Source of the DNA: CAYJEQ01 sp964371155
GTDB taxonomy: Bacteria > Bacillota > Clostridia > Oscillospirales > Ruminococcaceae
Reading direction: 5' to 3'
Assembly: GCA_964371155.1 (NCBI GenBank)
Contig: CAYJLI010000068.1
Location: 1-8,688, forward strand
DNA length: 8,688 nt
Shown here piece by piece: positions 1 to 5,707 of the stretch; the first letter of the stretch is position 1, and each line of letters starts with the position of its first letter. A model generated the notes under the pieces. The model made no database searches, was not told the DNA's origin, and was given only the letters and a program-made list of their open reading frames with translations. Both the position numbers and the translations under genes were made by a program.

Positions 1-35
1 ATTGTGCCTCAACCTTTTTATATTGACTTAAGATA

Positions 36-611
36 TTAAGGGGCTAAAAATCCGTTGGGACTCGCAGAATAACCACCTTCTGTTATAGTCATATACAAGA
101 TTTCATTATCGTTTACAAGCTCAATATAACACACACCATCTTCAAACTTATCGGTAATATCAATTTTTTGATTATACCAATAGACCCACGCCGTGCCATC
201 GTCTTTATACTCAACCTCGGGCGAATTCATTTTTCCCAAAAGCTCTTCTTCCGTCAGTGGACGCTCATTGCCATCCTTGTCATAGGCAATACCACCGCCA
301 CCTTGGTGCCTCTCATTTCCTTCAGCATCAACATAATCCATCTCATAATTACCATTGCCATCGAATTCGATTGTAACATCAGTCTGCTCACCTTGTAGCC
401 AGAGCTGAATAGTTTGCTGAATTCCACCAATATCTGCGGCATAGACAGCAGTTGCACTGCCAACAAAAAGTACGAAAGCAGCAACACCTGCCCATAATTT
501 ATTTAGTTTCATTTTTTTTCTTGTAGTTGCCATTTCATTCACCTCCAAAGAAAAATCTGCAGAGATATGAATAGCAGAAAATGCCTGTTTATATTTTTCT
601 TTATTCGTCAT
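36..611 (-). CDS. Single-pass membrane protein, probable regulator (anti-sigma-like) of the adjacent sigma factor
   Basis: The 191-residue protein has a short charged N-terminal segment (residues 1-38), one hydrophobic helix at about 40-58 ending in VYAAD, and a polar extracytoplasmic part. Two short similar units, DAEGNER (95-101) and DKDGNER (111-117), flank a GGGG stretch at 104-107, and the C-terminal half is rich in acidic and aromatic residues. The ATG lies inside the end of the sigma-factor gene (11-bp overlap, ATGACGAATAA) behind a good AGGAGG site, so the two are translationally coupled. A cytoplasmic tail plus one membrane helix plus an outside domain, encoded directly after an ECF-like sigma gene, is the usual plan of an anti-sigma factor, and I infer that role from it. 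I recognise no named anti-sigma domain or zinc motif (no HxxxCxxC), so the protein could instead be a co-regulated target of unknown function. Confidence 0.75.
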   Translation of the reverse strand: MTNKEKYKQAFSAIHISADFSLEVNEMATTRKKMKLNKLWAGVAAFVLFVGSATAVYAADIGGIQQTIQLWLQGEQTDVTIEFDGNGNYEMDYVDAEGNERHQGGGGIAYDKDGNERPLTEEELLGKMNSPEVEYKDDGTAWVYWYNQKIDITDKFEDGVCYIELVNDNEILYMTITEGGYSASPNGFLAP

Positions 612-1086
612 CTTCCCATACCTCCTGCTGTAATGTGTTTTTAAGTAGTATTCTTCCTCGTGATAGTCTAACCTTTACATTGCTTTGCGAAAGTTTTAAA
701 ATATCTGCAATTTCTTTTATGGAGTAATCTTCATAATAAAAAAGATGTATCACCACTCTATATTTTTCGGGCAAATTCATTACAGTTAGAAATAATTCGG
801 AAGACTCTTCTGAAACAAAAGTAAGTGCTTCCATATAATTTTCAAGTGGTACTGTATTTCGCCTGAAAAAGCTGATATTTTTATTCTTAGCTTTGTTTAT
901 AGCAACTCGTATCAACCACGCACGAATATGCTCCAATGTTTCAAAATCCTTTTTTGTTGTTAAATAACCAATGAAAGTATCTTGAACAATGTCTTCGGAA
1001 TCCTGCATATTTTTACAGATATTAAATGCAATTCCAAATAAATTATTCTTATACTTATCAACCAGTACGTCTACTGATTCTCGCAT
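601..1086 (-). CDS. ECF-like RNA polymerase sigma factor (sigma-70 family)
   Basis: This 161-residue protein has the two-domain plan of group 4 sigma factors. Region 2 (about 5-70) carries the core-binding signature DSEDIVQDTF at 29-38 and the helix HIRAWLIRVAINKAKNK (53-69). Region 4 (about 105-150) carries LPEKYRVVIHLFYYEDYS followed by the helix-turn-helix IKEIADILKLSQSNVKVRLSRGR, which binds the -35 element. No region 1.1 or full region 3 is present, and the length is normal for the class. The ATG start follows AAAGGAGGA at a good distance. Such proteins direct core RNA polymerase to a small regulon, usually under control of a membrane anti-sigma factor, and the overlapping downstream gene fits that role. 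The regulon and the signal cannot be read from the sequence. Confidence 0.93.
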   Translation of the reverse strand: MRESVDVLVDKYKNNLFGIAFNICKNMQDSEDIVQDTFIGYLTTKKDFETLEHIRAWLIRVAINKAKNKNISFFRRNTVPLENYMEALTFVSEESSELFLTVMNLPEKYRVVIHLFYYEDYSIKEIADILKLSQSNVKVRLSRGRILLKNTLQQEVWEDDE

Positions 1087-1122
1087 AATTTCCTCCTTTG
1101 CTTTTGAAAGTCCTTCACTAAT

Positions 1123-1151
1123 AATACAAATGAGATTGTCGAAAAGTTACA
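1123..1151 (-). promoter_or_regulatory. Candidate ECF-type promoter of the sigma-factor operon
   Basis: Reading the minus strand, TGTAAC followed by TTTT (from 1151 down) is separated by 17 bases from TGTATTA (1128 down), with the coding start about 37 bases further on. TGTAAC with a following T run resembles the -35 elements of autoregulated ECF sigma genes in Firmicutes. The -10 element is a weaker match. The site lies immediately after the lepA terminator, which makes a dedicated promoter necessary. Autoregulation is inferred. Confidence 0.4.
1137..1143 (+). promoter_or_regulatory. Candidate Spo0A box (TGTCGAA)
   Basis: The plus strand shows TTGTCGAAAAG, containing the exact Spo0A-box heptamer TGTCGAA. 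It falls in the spacer of the candidate sigma-operon promoter. A perfect heptamer is expected about once by chance in a window of this size, so only its position in a promoter region of a spore former supports it. Confidence 0.3.
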
Positions 1152-1165
1152 AAAATACAAAATAA

Positions 1166-1196
1166 AAAAGCTGTCTACAAAATGCAGACAGCTTTT
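1166..1196 (-). terminator. Rho-independent terminator of the lepA operon
   Basis: An 11-bp inverted repeat, AAAAGCTGTCT / AGACAGCTTTT, encloses a 9-base loop. On the minus strand it ends in CTTTTTTATTTTG, a good U tract. It lies about 50 bases after the lepA stop codon. On the plus strand no U tract follows, so it serves the minus strand. Confidence 0.85.
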
Positions 1197-1248
1197 AAAA
1201 ATGGTATAAAATAATCTCAATCATTATTCACAGAGAATAAAGCCACTA

Positions 1249-3054
1249 TTAATCAAGCTTAAGCACCGACATAAATGCCTCCTGTGGCACTTCTACGCTA
1301 CCGAGCTGACGCATACGCTTTTTACCCTCTTTTTGCTTTTCAAGCAGTTTCTTTTTACGGGTGATGTCACCGCCGTAACATTTTGCGAGTACATCCTTAC
1401 GCATAGCCTTAACCGTTTCCCTTGCAATGATTTTACCACCGATTGCCGCCTGTACTGGCACTTCAAACATCTGGCGTGGGATATGCTCTTTAAGCTTTTC
1501 CACCATTCTTCTCGCCCTTGGATAGGCTTTGTCGGTGTGGACTATAAAGGAAAGTGCATCCACCATGTCGCCATTTAGGAGTATATCGAGTTTTACAAGC
1601 TTTGAAGATTGGTAACCGTTTAGCTCATAGTCAAACGACGCATAGCCCTTTGTGCGAGATTTTAGAGTATCGAAAAAGTCGTATACAATCTCATTAAGTG
1701 GCAGGATATAATGCAGTTCCACCCTGTTTGCATCCAAATATTTTGTGTCGATATATGTCCCCCTGCGCTCTTGGCAGAGCTCCATTATGTTTCCGATGTA
1801 TTCGGTGGGGGTGAATATGCTCGCCTTTACAATCGGCTCTTCTGAGGATTGTATCTGCCCTGGGTCGGGGTAATTTGTAGGGTTGTCTATCGAGATGGTT
1901 TCACCGTTTGCCATAGTAAGATGATACACAACACTCGGTGCGGTGGTGATGATATCAAGATTAAATTCTCTCTCAATTCTCTCCTGTATAATCTCCATGT
2001 GGAGTAGTCCTAAGAAGCCACATCTAAATCCAAAACCAAGCGCTATCGAGGTTTCGGGGTCGAAAGTTAATGCGGCGTCATTTAGCCTTAATTTTTCAAG
2101 GGCATCCCTTAAATCGGGGTATTTTGCGCCGTCTATCGGATAGATACCTGAGAACACCATCGGATTTACCTTGCGGTAACCTGGAAGTGGCTCATCTGCA
2201 GGATTATTTGCATCTGTAACAGTATCGCCCACCGTGGTATCCTTAACATTTTTAATGCTGGCGGTTATATATCCCACCTGTCCCGCAGAAATTTCCTTTT
2301 GTGGGATTAGGTCAGTTGCACCCATAACGCCGAGCTCCACCACAGAAAATTCAGCACCCGTTGCCATCATGCGAATTTTCATGCCCGGGGTGATTTTTCC
2401 TTCAATTACACGCATATATACAACTACGCCTTTGTAGCTATCGTAGTATGAGTCGAAAATTAGAGCTTGTAGCGGTTTTTCGTCGTCGCCTTTTGGTGCT
2501 GGAATGTCTCTCACTATTCTTTCAAGCACTTCTTCGATATTTATGCCGTTTTTAGCAGAAATCCTCGGAGCGTCCATGGCAGGAATTCCTATAACATCCT
2601 CAATCTCACTACAAACTCTCTCAGGGTCTGCGGAGGGTAAATCAATTTTGTTTACCACTGGAAGTATTTCTAAATCATGCTCCACTGCAAGATATGTATT
2701 TGCGAGTGTTTGCGCTTCTATACCCTGTGAGGCATCAACAACAAGTATAGCCCCCTCACAAGCGGCAAGGGAACGGGATACTTCATAGTTAAAATCGACA
2801 TGCCCTGGGGTATCTATTAGATTAAAATAATAGGTCTCGCCGTCTTTAGCAGTGTACTCAAGCTGCACCGCCCTCGCTTTGATGGTGATACCACGCTCTT
2901 TTTCGATGTCCATGTTGTCAAGAAGTTGTTCTTCCATGTCACGCTTAGCGACGGTTTTGGTATGCTCTAAAATCCTGTCGGCAAGGGTGCTCTTTCCATG
3001 GTCGATATGTGCAATTATACAAAAATTTCTGATATTTTCTCTTTTGGCTGACAT
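1249..3054 (-). CDS. lepA: Elongation factor 4 (LepA), ribosome-associated translational GTPase
   Basis: The 601-residue protein is full length for LepA/EF4. The GTPase motifs are all present: AHIDHGKST (15-23), RGITI (54-58), DTPGH (81-85), NKID (135-138) and SAK (166-168). The family-typical GFGFRCGFLGLLHMEI block lies in the middle. The LepA-specific C-terminal domain (about 559-601) begins CYGGDITRKKKLLEKQKEGKKRM, a signature that separates EF4 from EF-G. EF4 binds the ribosome and affects initiation, elongation or back-translocation, depending on the study. I chose the ATG at 3054, not the in-frame ATG at 3075: GAGGTG stands 5 bases before the former, while the latter has no ribosome binding site, and EF4 proteins usually begin close to the IRNFCIIAHIDHG block. 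It is the last gene of the operon after rmuC (28-base gap). Confidence 0.98.
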   Translation of the reverse strand: MSAKRENIRNFCIIAHIDHGKSTLADRILEHTKTVAKRDMEEQLLDNMDIEKERGITIKARAVQLEYTAKDGETYYFNLIDTPGHVDFNYEVSRSLAACEGAILVVDASQGIEAQTLANTYLAVEHDLEILPVVNKIDLPSADPERVCSEIEDVIGIPAMDAPRISAKNGINIEEVLERIVRDIPAPKGDDEKPLQALIFDSYYDSYKGVVVYMRVIEGKITPGMKIRMMATGAEFSVVELGVMGATDLIPQKEISAGQVGYITASIKNVKDTTVGDTVTDANNPADEPLPGYRKVNPMVFSGIYPIDGAKYPDLRDALEKLRLNDAALTFDPETSIALGFGFRCGFLGLLHMEIIQERIEREFNLDIITTAPSVVYHLTMANGETISIDNPTNYPDPGQIQSSEEPIVKASIFTPTEYIGNIMELCQERRGTYIDTKYLDANRVELHYILPLNEIVYDFFDTLKSRTKGYASFDYELNGYQSSKLVKLDILLNGDMVDALSFIVHTDKAYPRARRMVEKLKEHIPRQMFEVPVQAAIGGKIIARETVKAMRKDVLAKCYGGDITRKKKLLEKQKEGKKRMRQLGSVEVPQEAFMSVLKLD

Positions 3055-3059
3055 TCTTT

Positions 3060-3065
3060 CACCTC
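3060..3065 (-). promoter_or_regulatory. Ribosome binding site that fixes the lepA start
   Basis: GAGGTG on the minus strand is followed by AAAGA and then ATG at 3054. No comparable purine-rich site precedes the upstream in-frame ATG at 3075, where the leader reads AATTTCAAATGG. Confidence 0.75.
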
Positions 3066-3082
3066 GGTAATCCATTTGAAAT

Positions 3083-4414
3083 TTATTCGGATGTTTCGCT
3101 TTCTTCTATGTATTCTGTTTCACTGTCGGGCAGTATTAGTTTCACATTTTGCTCGCTTAAAGTGGCAACATTTTTCAGTTTGCGCTGAATTTGTCTGGTG
3201 CGCACACCCACAAGCTTATCAAGCTCTGCATTTGCCTGTTCGATACGCTGTTGTGTGGCTACAAGTACTGAGCCGAATTTATCAAACTCAGTTTTCACCG
3301 CTTCAAGCACATTCCAAACCTCGCCACTGCGCTTTTGAATTGCCACAGTCCTAAAGCCCATTTGAAGGCTGTTTAGCAGTGCCGCCATGGTGCTTGGGCC
3401 TGCGATGTTTACCCTAAATTCCCTTTGCAGTATTTCCACCATGCCACGGTTTACCACCTCGGCATAAAGCCCCTCAAATGGGAGGAACATTATCGCAAAT
3501 TCAGTGGTTTCGGGTGGGTTTATGTATTTATCCCGTATATCCTTAGCAAAGGAGCGAATACGAGCTTTAAGTACATTTACCGCCGCCTGCACAAGCTCTG
3601 GAGAGCCTGCATCATATGCGTCTAAAAGCTGGGTGTAAGCATCGGCTGGGAATTTAGAGTCGATTGGCAGATAGATAAATCCGTCATCATCGGTAGGGAT
3701 TTTAATGGCGTATTCCACCACATTCCTACTTCCCGACACAGTGGCAATATTTGCCTGATACTGCTCGGGCGCCATAATTTCTTCGAGTATTGCACCAAGC
3801 TGTATTTCTCCGAGGACACCCCTCGTTTTAACATTCGATAGCACCTTTTTAAGGTCGCCCACGCCCACTGCAAGGGTCTGCATTTCGCCAAGTCCTTTAT
3901 ACACCTGCTCGAGACGCTCATTTACAAGCATGAAAGATTTTGTCATTCTATCTTCTAAAGTTTGTTGCAGTTTTTCATCTACTATTTTACGCATTTCGTC
4001 GAGCTTTTTATTATTGTCCTCTTGTATGTAGCTCAGTTTCTTTTCAACGGCAGTCCTTATATTGTCAAGCTTTTGCTCGTTTTCAAGCGAAAATGTCTTA
4101 AATCTGCCCTCTTGTGTGCTCAAGCTTTGCACCACCGATTTATTCAGTGCCTCCTGCTTTTCGGCGAGTGATTTCTCCATTGCCACAAGCTGTTTTTCCT
4201 GCGAAATGGCGGATTCTTTTTGCGAGGTGGAGAGAAAATCGCCAAGTGTTTTTACAGAGCTTTGCACCGTCTGTGAAAGCTCCTGCCTAAGTGCTGTTTG
4301 CTCTGCCTTTATGTCGTTTCTAAGCTCGCTGTTATCTCCGCTTTTTGACTTTGCCAAAAGAAAAATCAGCAATATTATATTTATGATACCGAGTGATAGG
4401 ATAATATATTCCAT
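3083..4414 (-). CDS. rmuC: RmuC-family DNA recombination protein (membrane-anchored, coiled coil, nuclease-like domain)
   Basis: The 443-residue protein begins with a hydrophobic anchor (residues 4-21), followed by a long heptad-rich, Lys/Glu/Gln-rich coiled coil (about 28-170). The RmuC domain (about 175-400) contains VKTRGVLGEIQLGAILEEI (196-213) and YLPIDSKFPADAY (248-260). The family has a predicted restriction-endonuclease-like fold. E203 in GEIQLG and the D-x-K of PIDSKFP (D252, K254) are the likely PD-(D/E)xK-type residues. In E. coli, rmuC limits inversions between short inverted repeats; its biochemical activity is poorly known. The start follows GGGGAG, and the gene begins 5 bases after the DUF896 gene, so the two are clearly cotranscribed. 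Overall layout and length are normal for the family. Confidence 0.93.
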   Translation of the reverse strand: MEYIILSLGIINIILLIFLLAKSKSGDNSELRNDIKAEQTALRQELSQTVQSSVKTLGDFLSTSQKESAISQEKQLVAMEKSLAEKQEALNKSVVQSLSTQEGRFKTFSLENEQKLDNIRTAVEKKLSYIQEDNNKKLDEMRKIVDEKLQQTLEDRMTKSFMLVNERLEQVYKGLGEMQTLAVGVGDLKKVLSNVKTRGVLGEIQLGAILEEIMAPEQYQANIATVSGSRNVVEYAIKIPTDDDGFIYLPIDSKFPADAYTQLLDAYDAGSPELVQAAVNVLKARIRSFAKDIRDKYINPPETTEFAIMFLPFEGLYAEVVNRGMVEILQREFRVNIAGPSTMAALLNSLQMGFRTVAIQKRSGEVWNVLEAVKTEFDKFGSVLVATQQRIEQANAELDKLVGVRTRQIQRKLKNVATLSEQNVKLILPDSETEYIEESETSE

Positions 4415-4419
4415 TAACT

Positions 4420-4644
4420 CTATTTCTCCCCTTTATTTTCACTACCTTTGGATGACAATCTCTTTTTATTGCCCTCTTCATCCACTATATAAGTGTTGTC
4501 AAGCGTGGAGCGAAGGCTTTCTCTAAATGCCGCCACATACTCCTTCCGAAGTTTTGCACGCTCTTCCTCTTCCTCGGGTGAGAGCCCTATTTCACGGGAT
4601 TTTTGAGCAAGCTCATTTATCCTTTTAATTCTTTCGTCAGTCAT
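4420..4644 (-). CDS. DUF896 (UPF0291/YnzC-like) small cytoplasmic protein
   Basis: This 74-residue protein matches the YnzC family closely. It shows the pattern RINELAQKSREIGLSPEEEEERAKLRKEYVAAFRESLRSTLDNTYIVDEEGN, where family members have INELA, EE(K/E)..QQ.LR.EY...FR.....L and a D..G turn. The N-terminal part forms a two-helix hairpin in known structures; the highly charged tail (about 60-74) is likely disordered. The ATG follows ACAGGAGTGTATC. It is the first gene of the operon with rmuC and lepA. The molecular function is unknown. In Bacillus subtilis ynzC lies in the SOS-controlled lexA-yneA region, but I see no LexA box upstream here. Confidence 0.93.
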   Translation of the reverse strand: MTDERIKRINELAQKSREIGLSPEEEEERAKLRKEYVAAFRESLRSTLDNTYIVDEEGNKKRLSSKGSENKGEK

Positions 4645-4677
4645 GATACACTCCTGTAATATCTTAAAATTTATGTA

Positions 4678-4708
4678 TATATCTCCGCACCCACAGTGGG
4701 GAGATATA
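4678..4708 (-). terminator. Hairpin between the cyclophilin gene and the DUF896 operon, possible terminator
   Basis: TATATCTCC / GGAGATATA forms a 9-bp stem, extended past a G.G mismatch by CAC / GTG around the loop CCACA. It lies 28 bases after the cyclophilin stop codon. On the minus strand a T6 run comes before the hairpin and only a weak AU-rich tract (TACATAAATTTT) after it. It is therefore either an imperfect terminator for the cyclophilin gene or a leader hairpin of the DUF896 operon. A second, weaker stem (AAAAACACT...AGCGCTTTTTT, minus strand) abuts it and could be the actual terminator, with that T6 run as its U tract. Confidence 0.5.
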
Positions 4709-4735
4709 AAAAAGCGCTAATTTAGTGTTTTTGCT

Positions 4736-5458
4736 TTATCTAATAGTTATAGACTCTATAATAATATCACTTTTTGGCATATTGTTTTCATCGGTTGGGG
4801 TGGCACTAATTTCATTTACAATTTCCATGCCGTCTATTACCTGCGCAAAAACAGTCTGCTTGCCATCAAGCCATGGAGCACCGCCCTCTTCCTCGTATTT
4901 GCTCACTACTTTGGAGGGATAGAGTGCCTCTTCCATCTGCTCTATGGTTGCATCCCCTATCGGGATGTCCGACACTATATAAAACTGGCTCCCATTACCG
5001 TTTTCATCGGTGGATGCCATGCCTACTGCCCCACTAAAGTTCCACAAATTATAGGAAATTTCATTTTCAAAAGGCTTATCCCAAATGCTTCTGCCGCCCG
5101 TTCCATCTTCGGGGTCACCGCTTTGAATAAACCAATCGGTTACTACTTTATTAAATCGCAGACCGTTATAATATCCACTCTCGGCAAGCAATATGAAATT
5201 TTCCACTGCCATGGGTGCCTCTGAGGGAAAGAATATAATGGTTATATCGCCTGCGGAGGTTTTTATAAGAGCCTCTTTTTGCTCCTCGGTTGGAGGGTCA
5301 AACTGATATAAATTAATGGTGGTTTCATCAATTACTCTGTTTTCCTCGGCAGGGGTTTGTGGGGTGGATGCCTCCTCTGTGGGAACATTCTCACTGCAAC
5401 CGAATAAAATTAATGTAAATGTAATTAAAAAAAGTATAATTCGATTTATAACCGCCAC
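4736..5458 (-). CDS. Cyclophilin-type peptidyl-prolyl isomerase-like lipoprotein
   Basis: An N-terminal signal helix (residues 5-20) ends in the lipobox LFGC (C21), followed by an acidic and proline-containing linker (22-60), so the protein is probably lipid-anchored outside the membrane. The cyclophilin domain (about 62-240) shows IKTSAGDITI, APMAVENFI, YYNGLRFNKVV, FIQSGDPEDGTGG, NGSQFYIV and WLDGKQTVFAQV. These proteins isomerise X-Pro bonds and help exported proteins fold. Several residues that line the human CypA active site are changed: the catalytic Arg is K104, and the Phe/Asn/Phe/His positions are W109, S149, Y160 and Q201. Q112, A148, Q158 and L197 are kept. A roughly 30-residue insertion (163-195) before WLDGK is typical of clostridial members. 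The start is uncertain: the GTG at 5458 overlaps its own ribosome binding site. Confidence 0.9.
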   Translation of the reverse strand: MAVINRIILFLITFTLILFGCSENVPTEEASTPQTPAEENRVIDETTINLYQFDPPTEEQKEALIKTSAGDITIIFFPSEAPMAVENFILLAESGYYNGLRFNKVVTDWFIQSGDPEDGTGGRSIWDKPFENEISYNLWNFSGAVGMASTDENGNGSQFYIVSDIPIGDATIEQMEEALYPSKVVSKYEEEGGAPWLDGKQTVFAQVIDGMEIVNEISATPTDENNMPKSDIIIESITIR

Positions 5459-5464
5459 CTCCTT
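5458..5464 (-). promoter_or_regulatory. Unusual ribosome binding site overlapping the predicted cyclophilin start
   Basis: AAGGAGG ends with the G of the only canonical in-frame start, GTG at 5458-5456, leaving no spacer. Eight bases downstream of the motif is an in-frame ATA codon (5449-5447). From there the protein would begin (M)NRIILFLITF, a normal lipoprotein signal peptide. Either the GTG uses a non-optimal site, or translation starts at a rare ATA codon. Confidence 0.5.
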
Positions 5465-5519
5465 ACCACAAATAAATATTTTACCATAAAATTAGCTAAA
5501 ACACAAATTAAATAACTTT

Positions 5520-5590
5520 AAGCATGTGGGTATTTGCTTTTTATGCTTCTCCTCTTCTGACATAGTCTGAGAAGATACCCTGTGATGCTT
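5520..5590 (-). ncRNA. Candidate structured leader RNA upstream of the cyclophilin gene
   Basis: Two nested perfect stems are separated by a small internal loop: AAGCAT / ATGCTT (5520-5525 with 5585-5590) and GGGTAT / ATACCC (5528-5533 with 5575-5580). Within the 41-base interior, TCTTCT / AGAAGA (5553-5558 with 5570-5575, sharing one base with the outer stem) forms a further hairpin. A second copy, CTTCTC at 5546-5551, can pair with the same GAGAAG, so two inner structures exclude each other. The element begins about 6 bases after the start point predicted from the promoter at 5603-5631 and ends about 60 bases before the coding start. I do not recognise a known riboswitch or sRNA family. It could also be a dispersed palindromic repeat. 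Confidence 0.4.
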
Positions 5591-5602
5591 CTTTTAGTGC
5601 TT

Positions 5603-5631
5603 ATTGTATAGTATTTTTCCGATTAAATCAA
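5603..5631 (-). promoter_or_regulatory. Candidate sigma-A promoter of the cyclophilin gene
   Basis: On the minus strand TTGATT (5631-5626) is followed after exactly 17 bases by TACAAT (5608-5603), a 4/6 and 5/6 match to the housekeeping consensus. The expected transcription start is near 5596, giving a leader of about 140 bases. Confidence 0.6.
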
Positions 5632-5647
5632 TTCTATATTATAGCTC

Positions 5648-5670
5648 CCCAATATCTAAAGCATATTGGG
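5648..5670 (-). terminator. Hairpin downstream of the M20 peptidase gene, possible terminator
   Basis: CCCAATAT / ATATTGGG is a perfect 8-bp stem with a 7-base loop, 37 bases after the peptidase stop codon. No U tract follows on the minus strand (GAGCTATAATATAG comes next). It may end transcription inefficiently or protect the 3' end of the message. Confidence 0.4.
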
Positions 5671-5707
5671 TAATTCCATTTAGTCTCTTAGCATGATATT
5701 CCCATTA

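Noticed and set aside
1..35. Possible terminator after the sigma operon
   Set aside because: Only a weak 5-bp stem (CTTAA/TTAAG) is visible and the window ends before any context can be judged.
3055..3075. Upstream in-frame ATG extending LepA by 7 residues
   Set aside because: No ribosome binding site, and a strong one serves the ATG at 3054 instead.
4062..4526. Plus-strand open frame of 154 codons opposite rmuC
   Set aside because: It lies antisense to a well-supported gene, has no ribosome binding site that fits, and its Ser/Cys/Phe-rich composition is that of a shadow frame.
5492..5563. Minus-strand 23-codon frame (MSEEEKHKKQIPT...) within the cyclophilin leader
   Set aside because: No ribosome binding site at proper distance, and the start lies inside the predicted stem-loop. 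A leader peptide is possible but unsupported.
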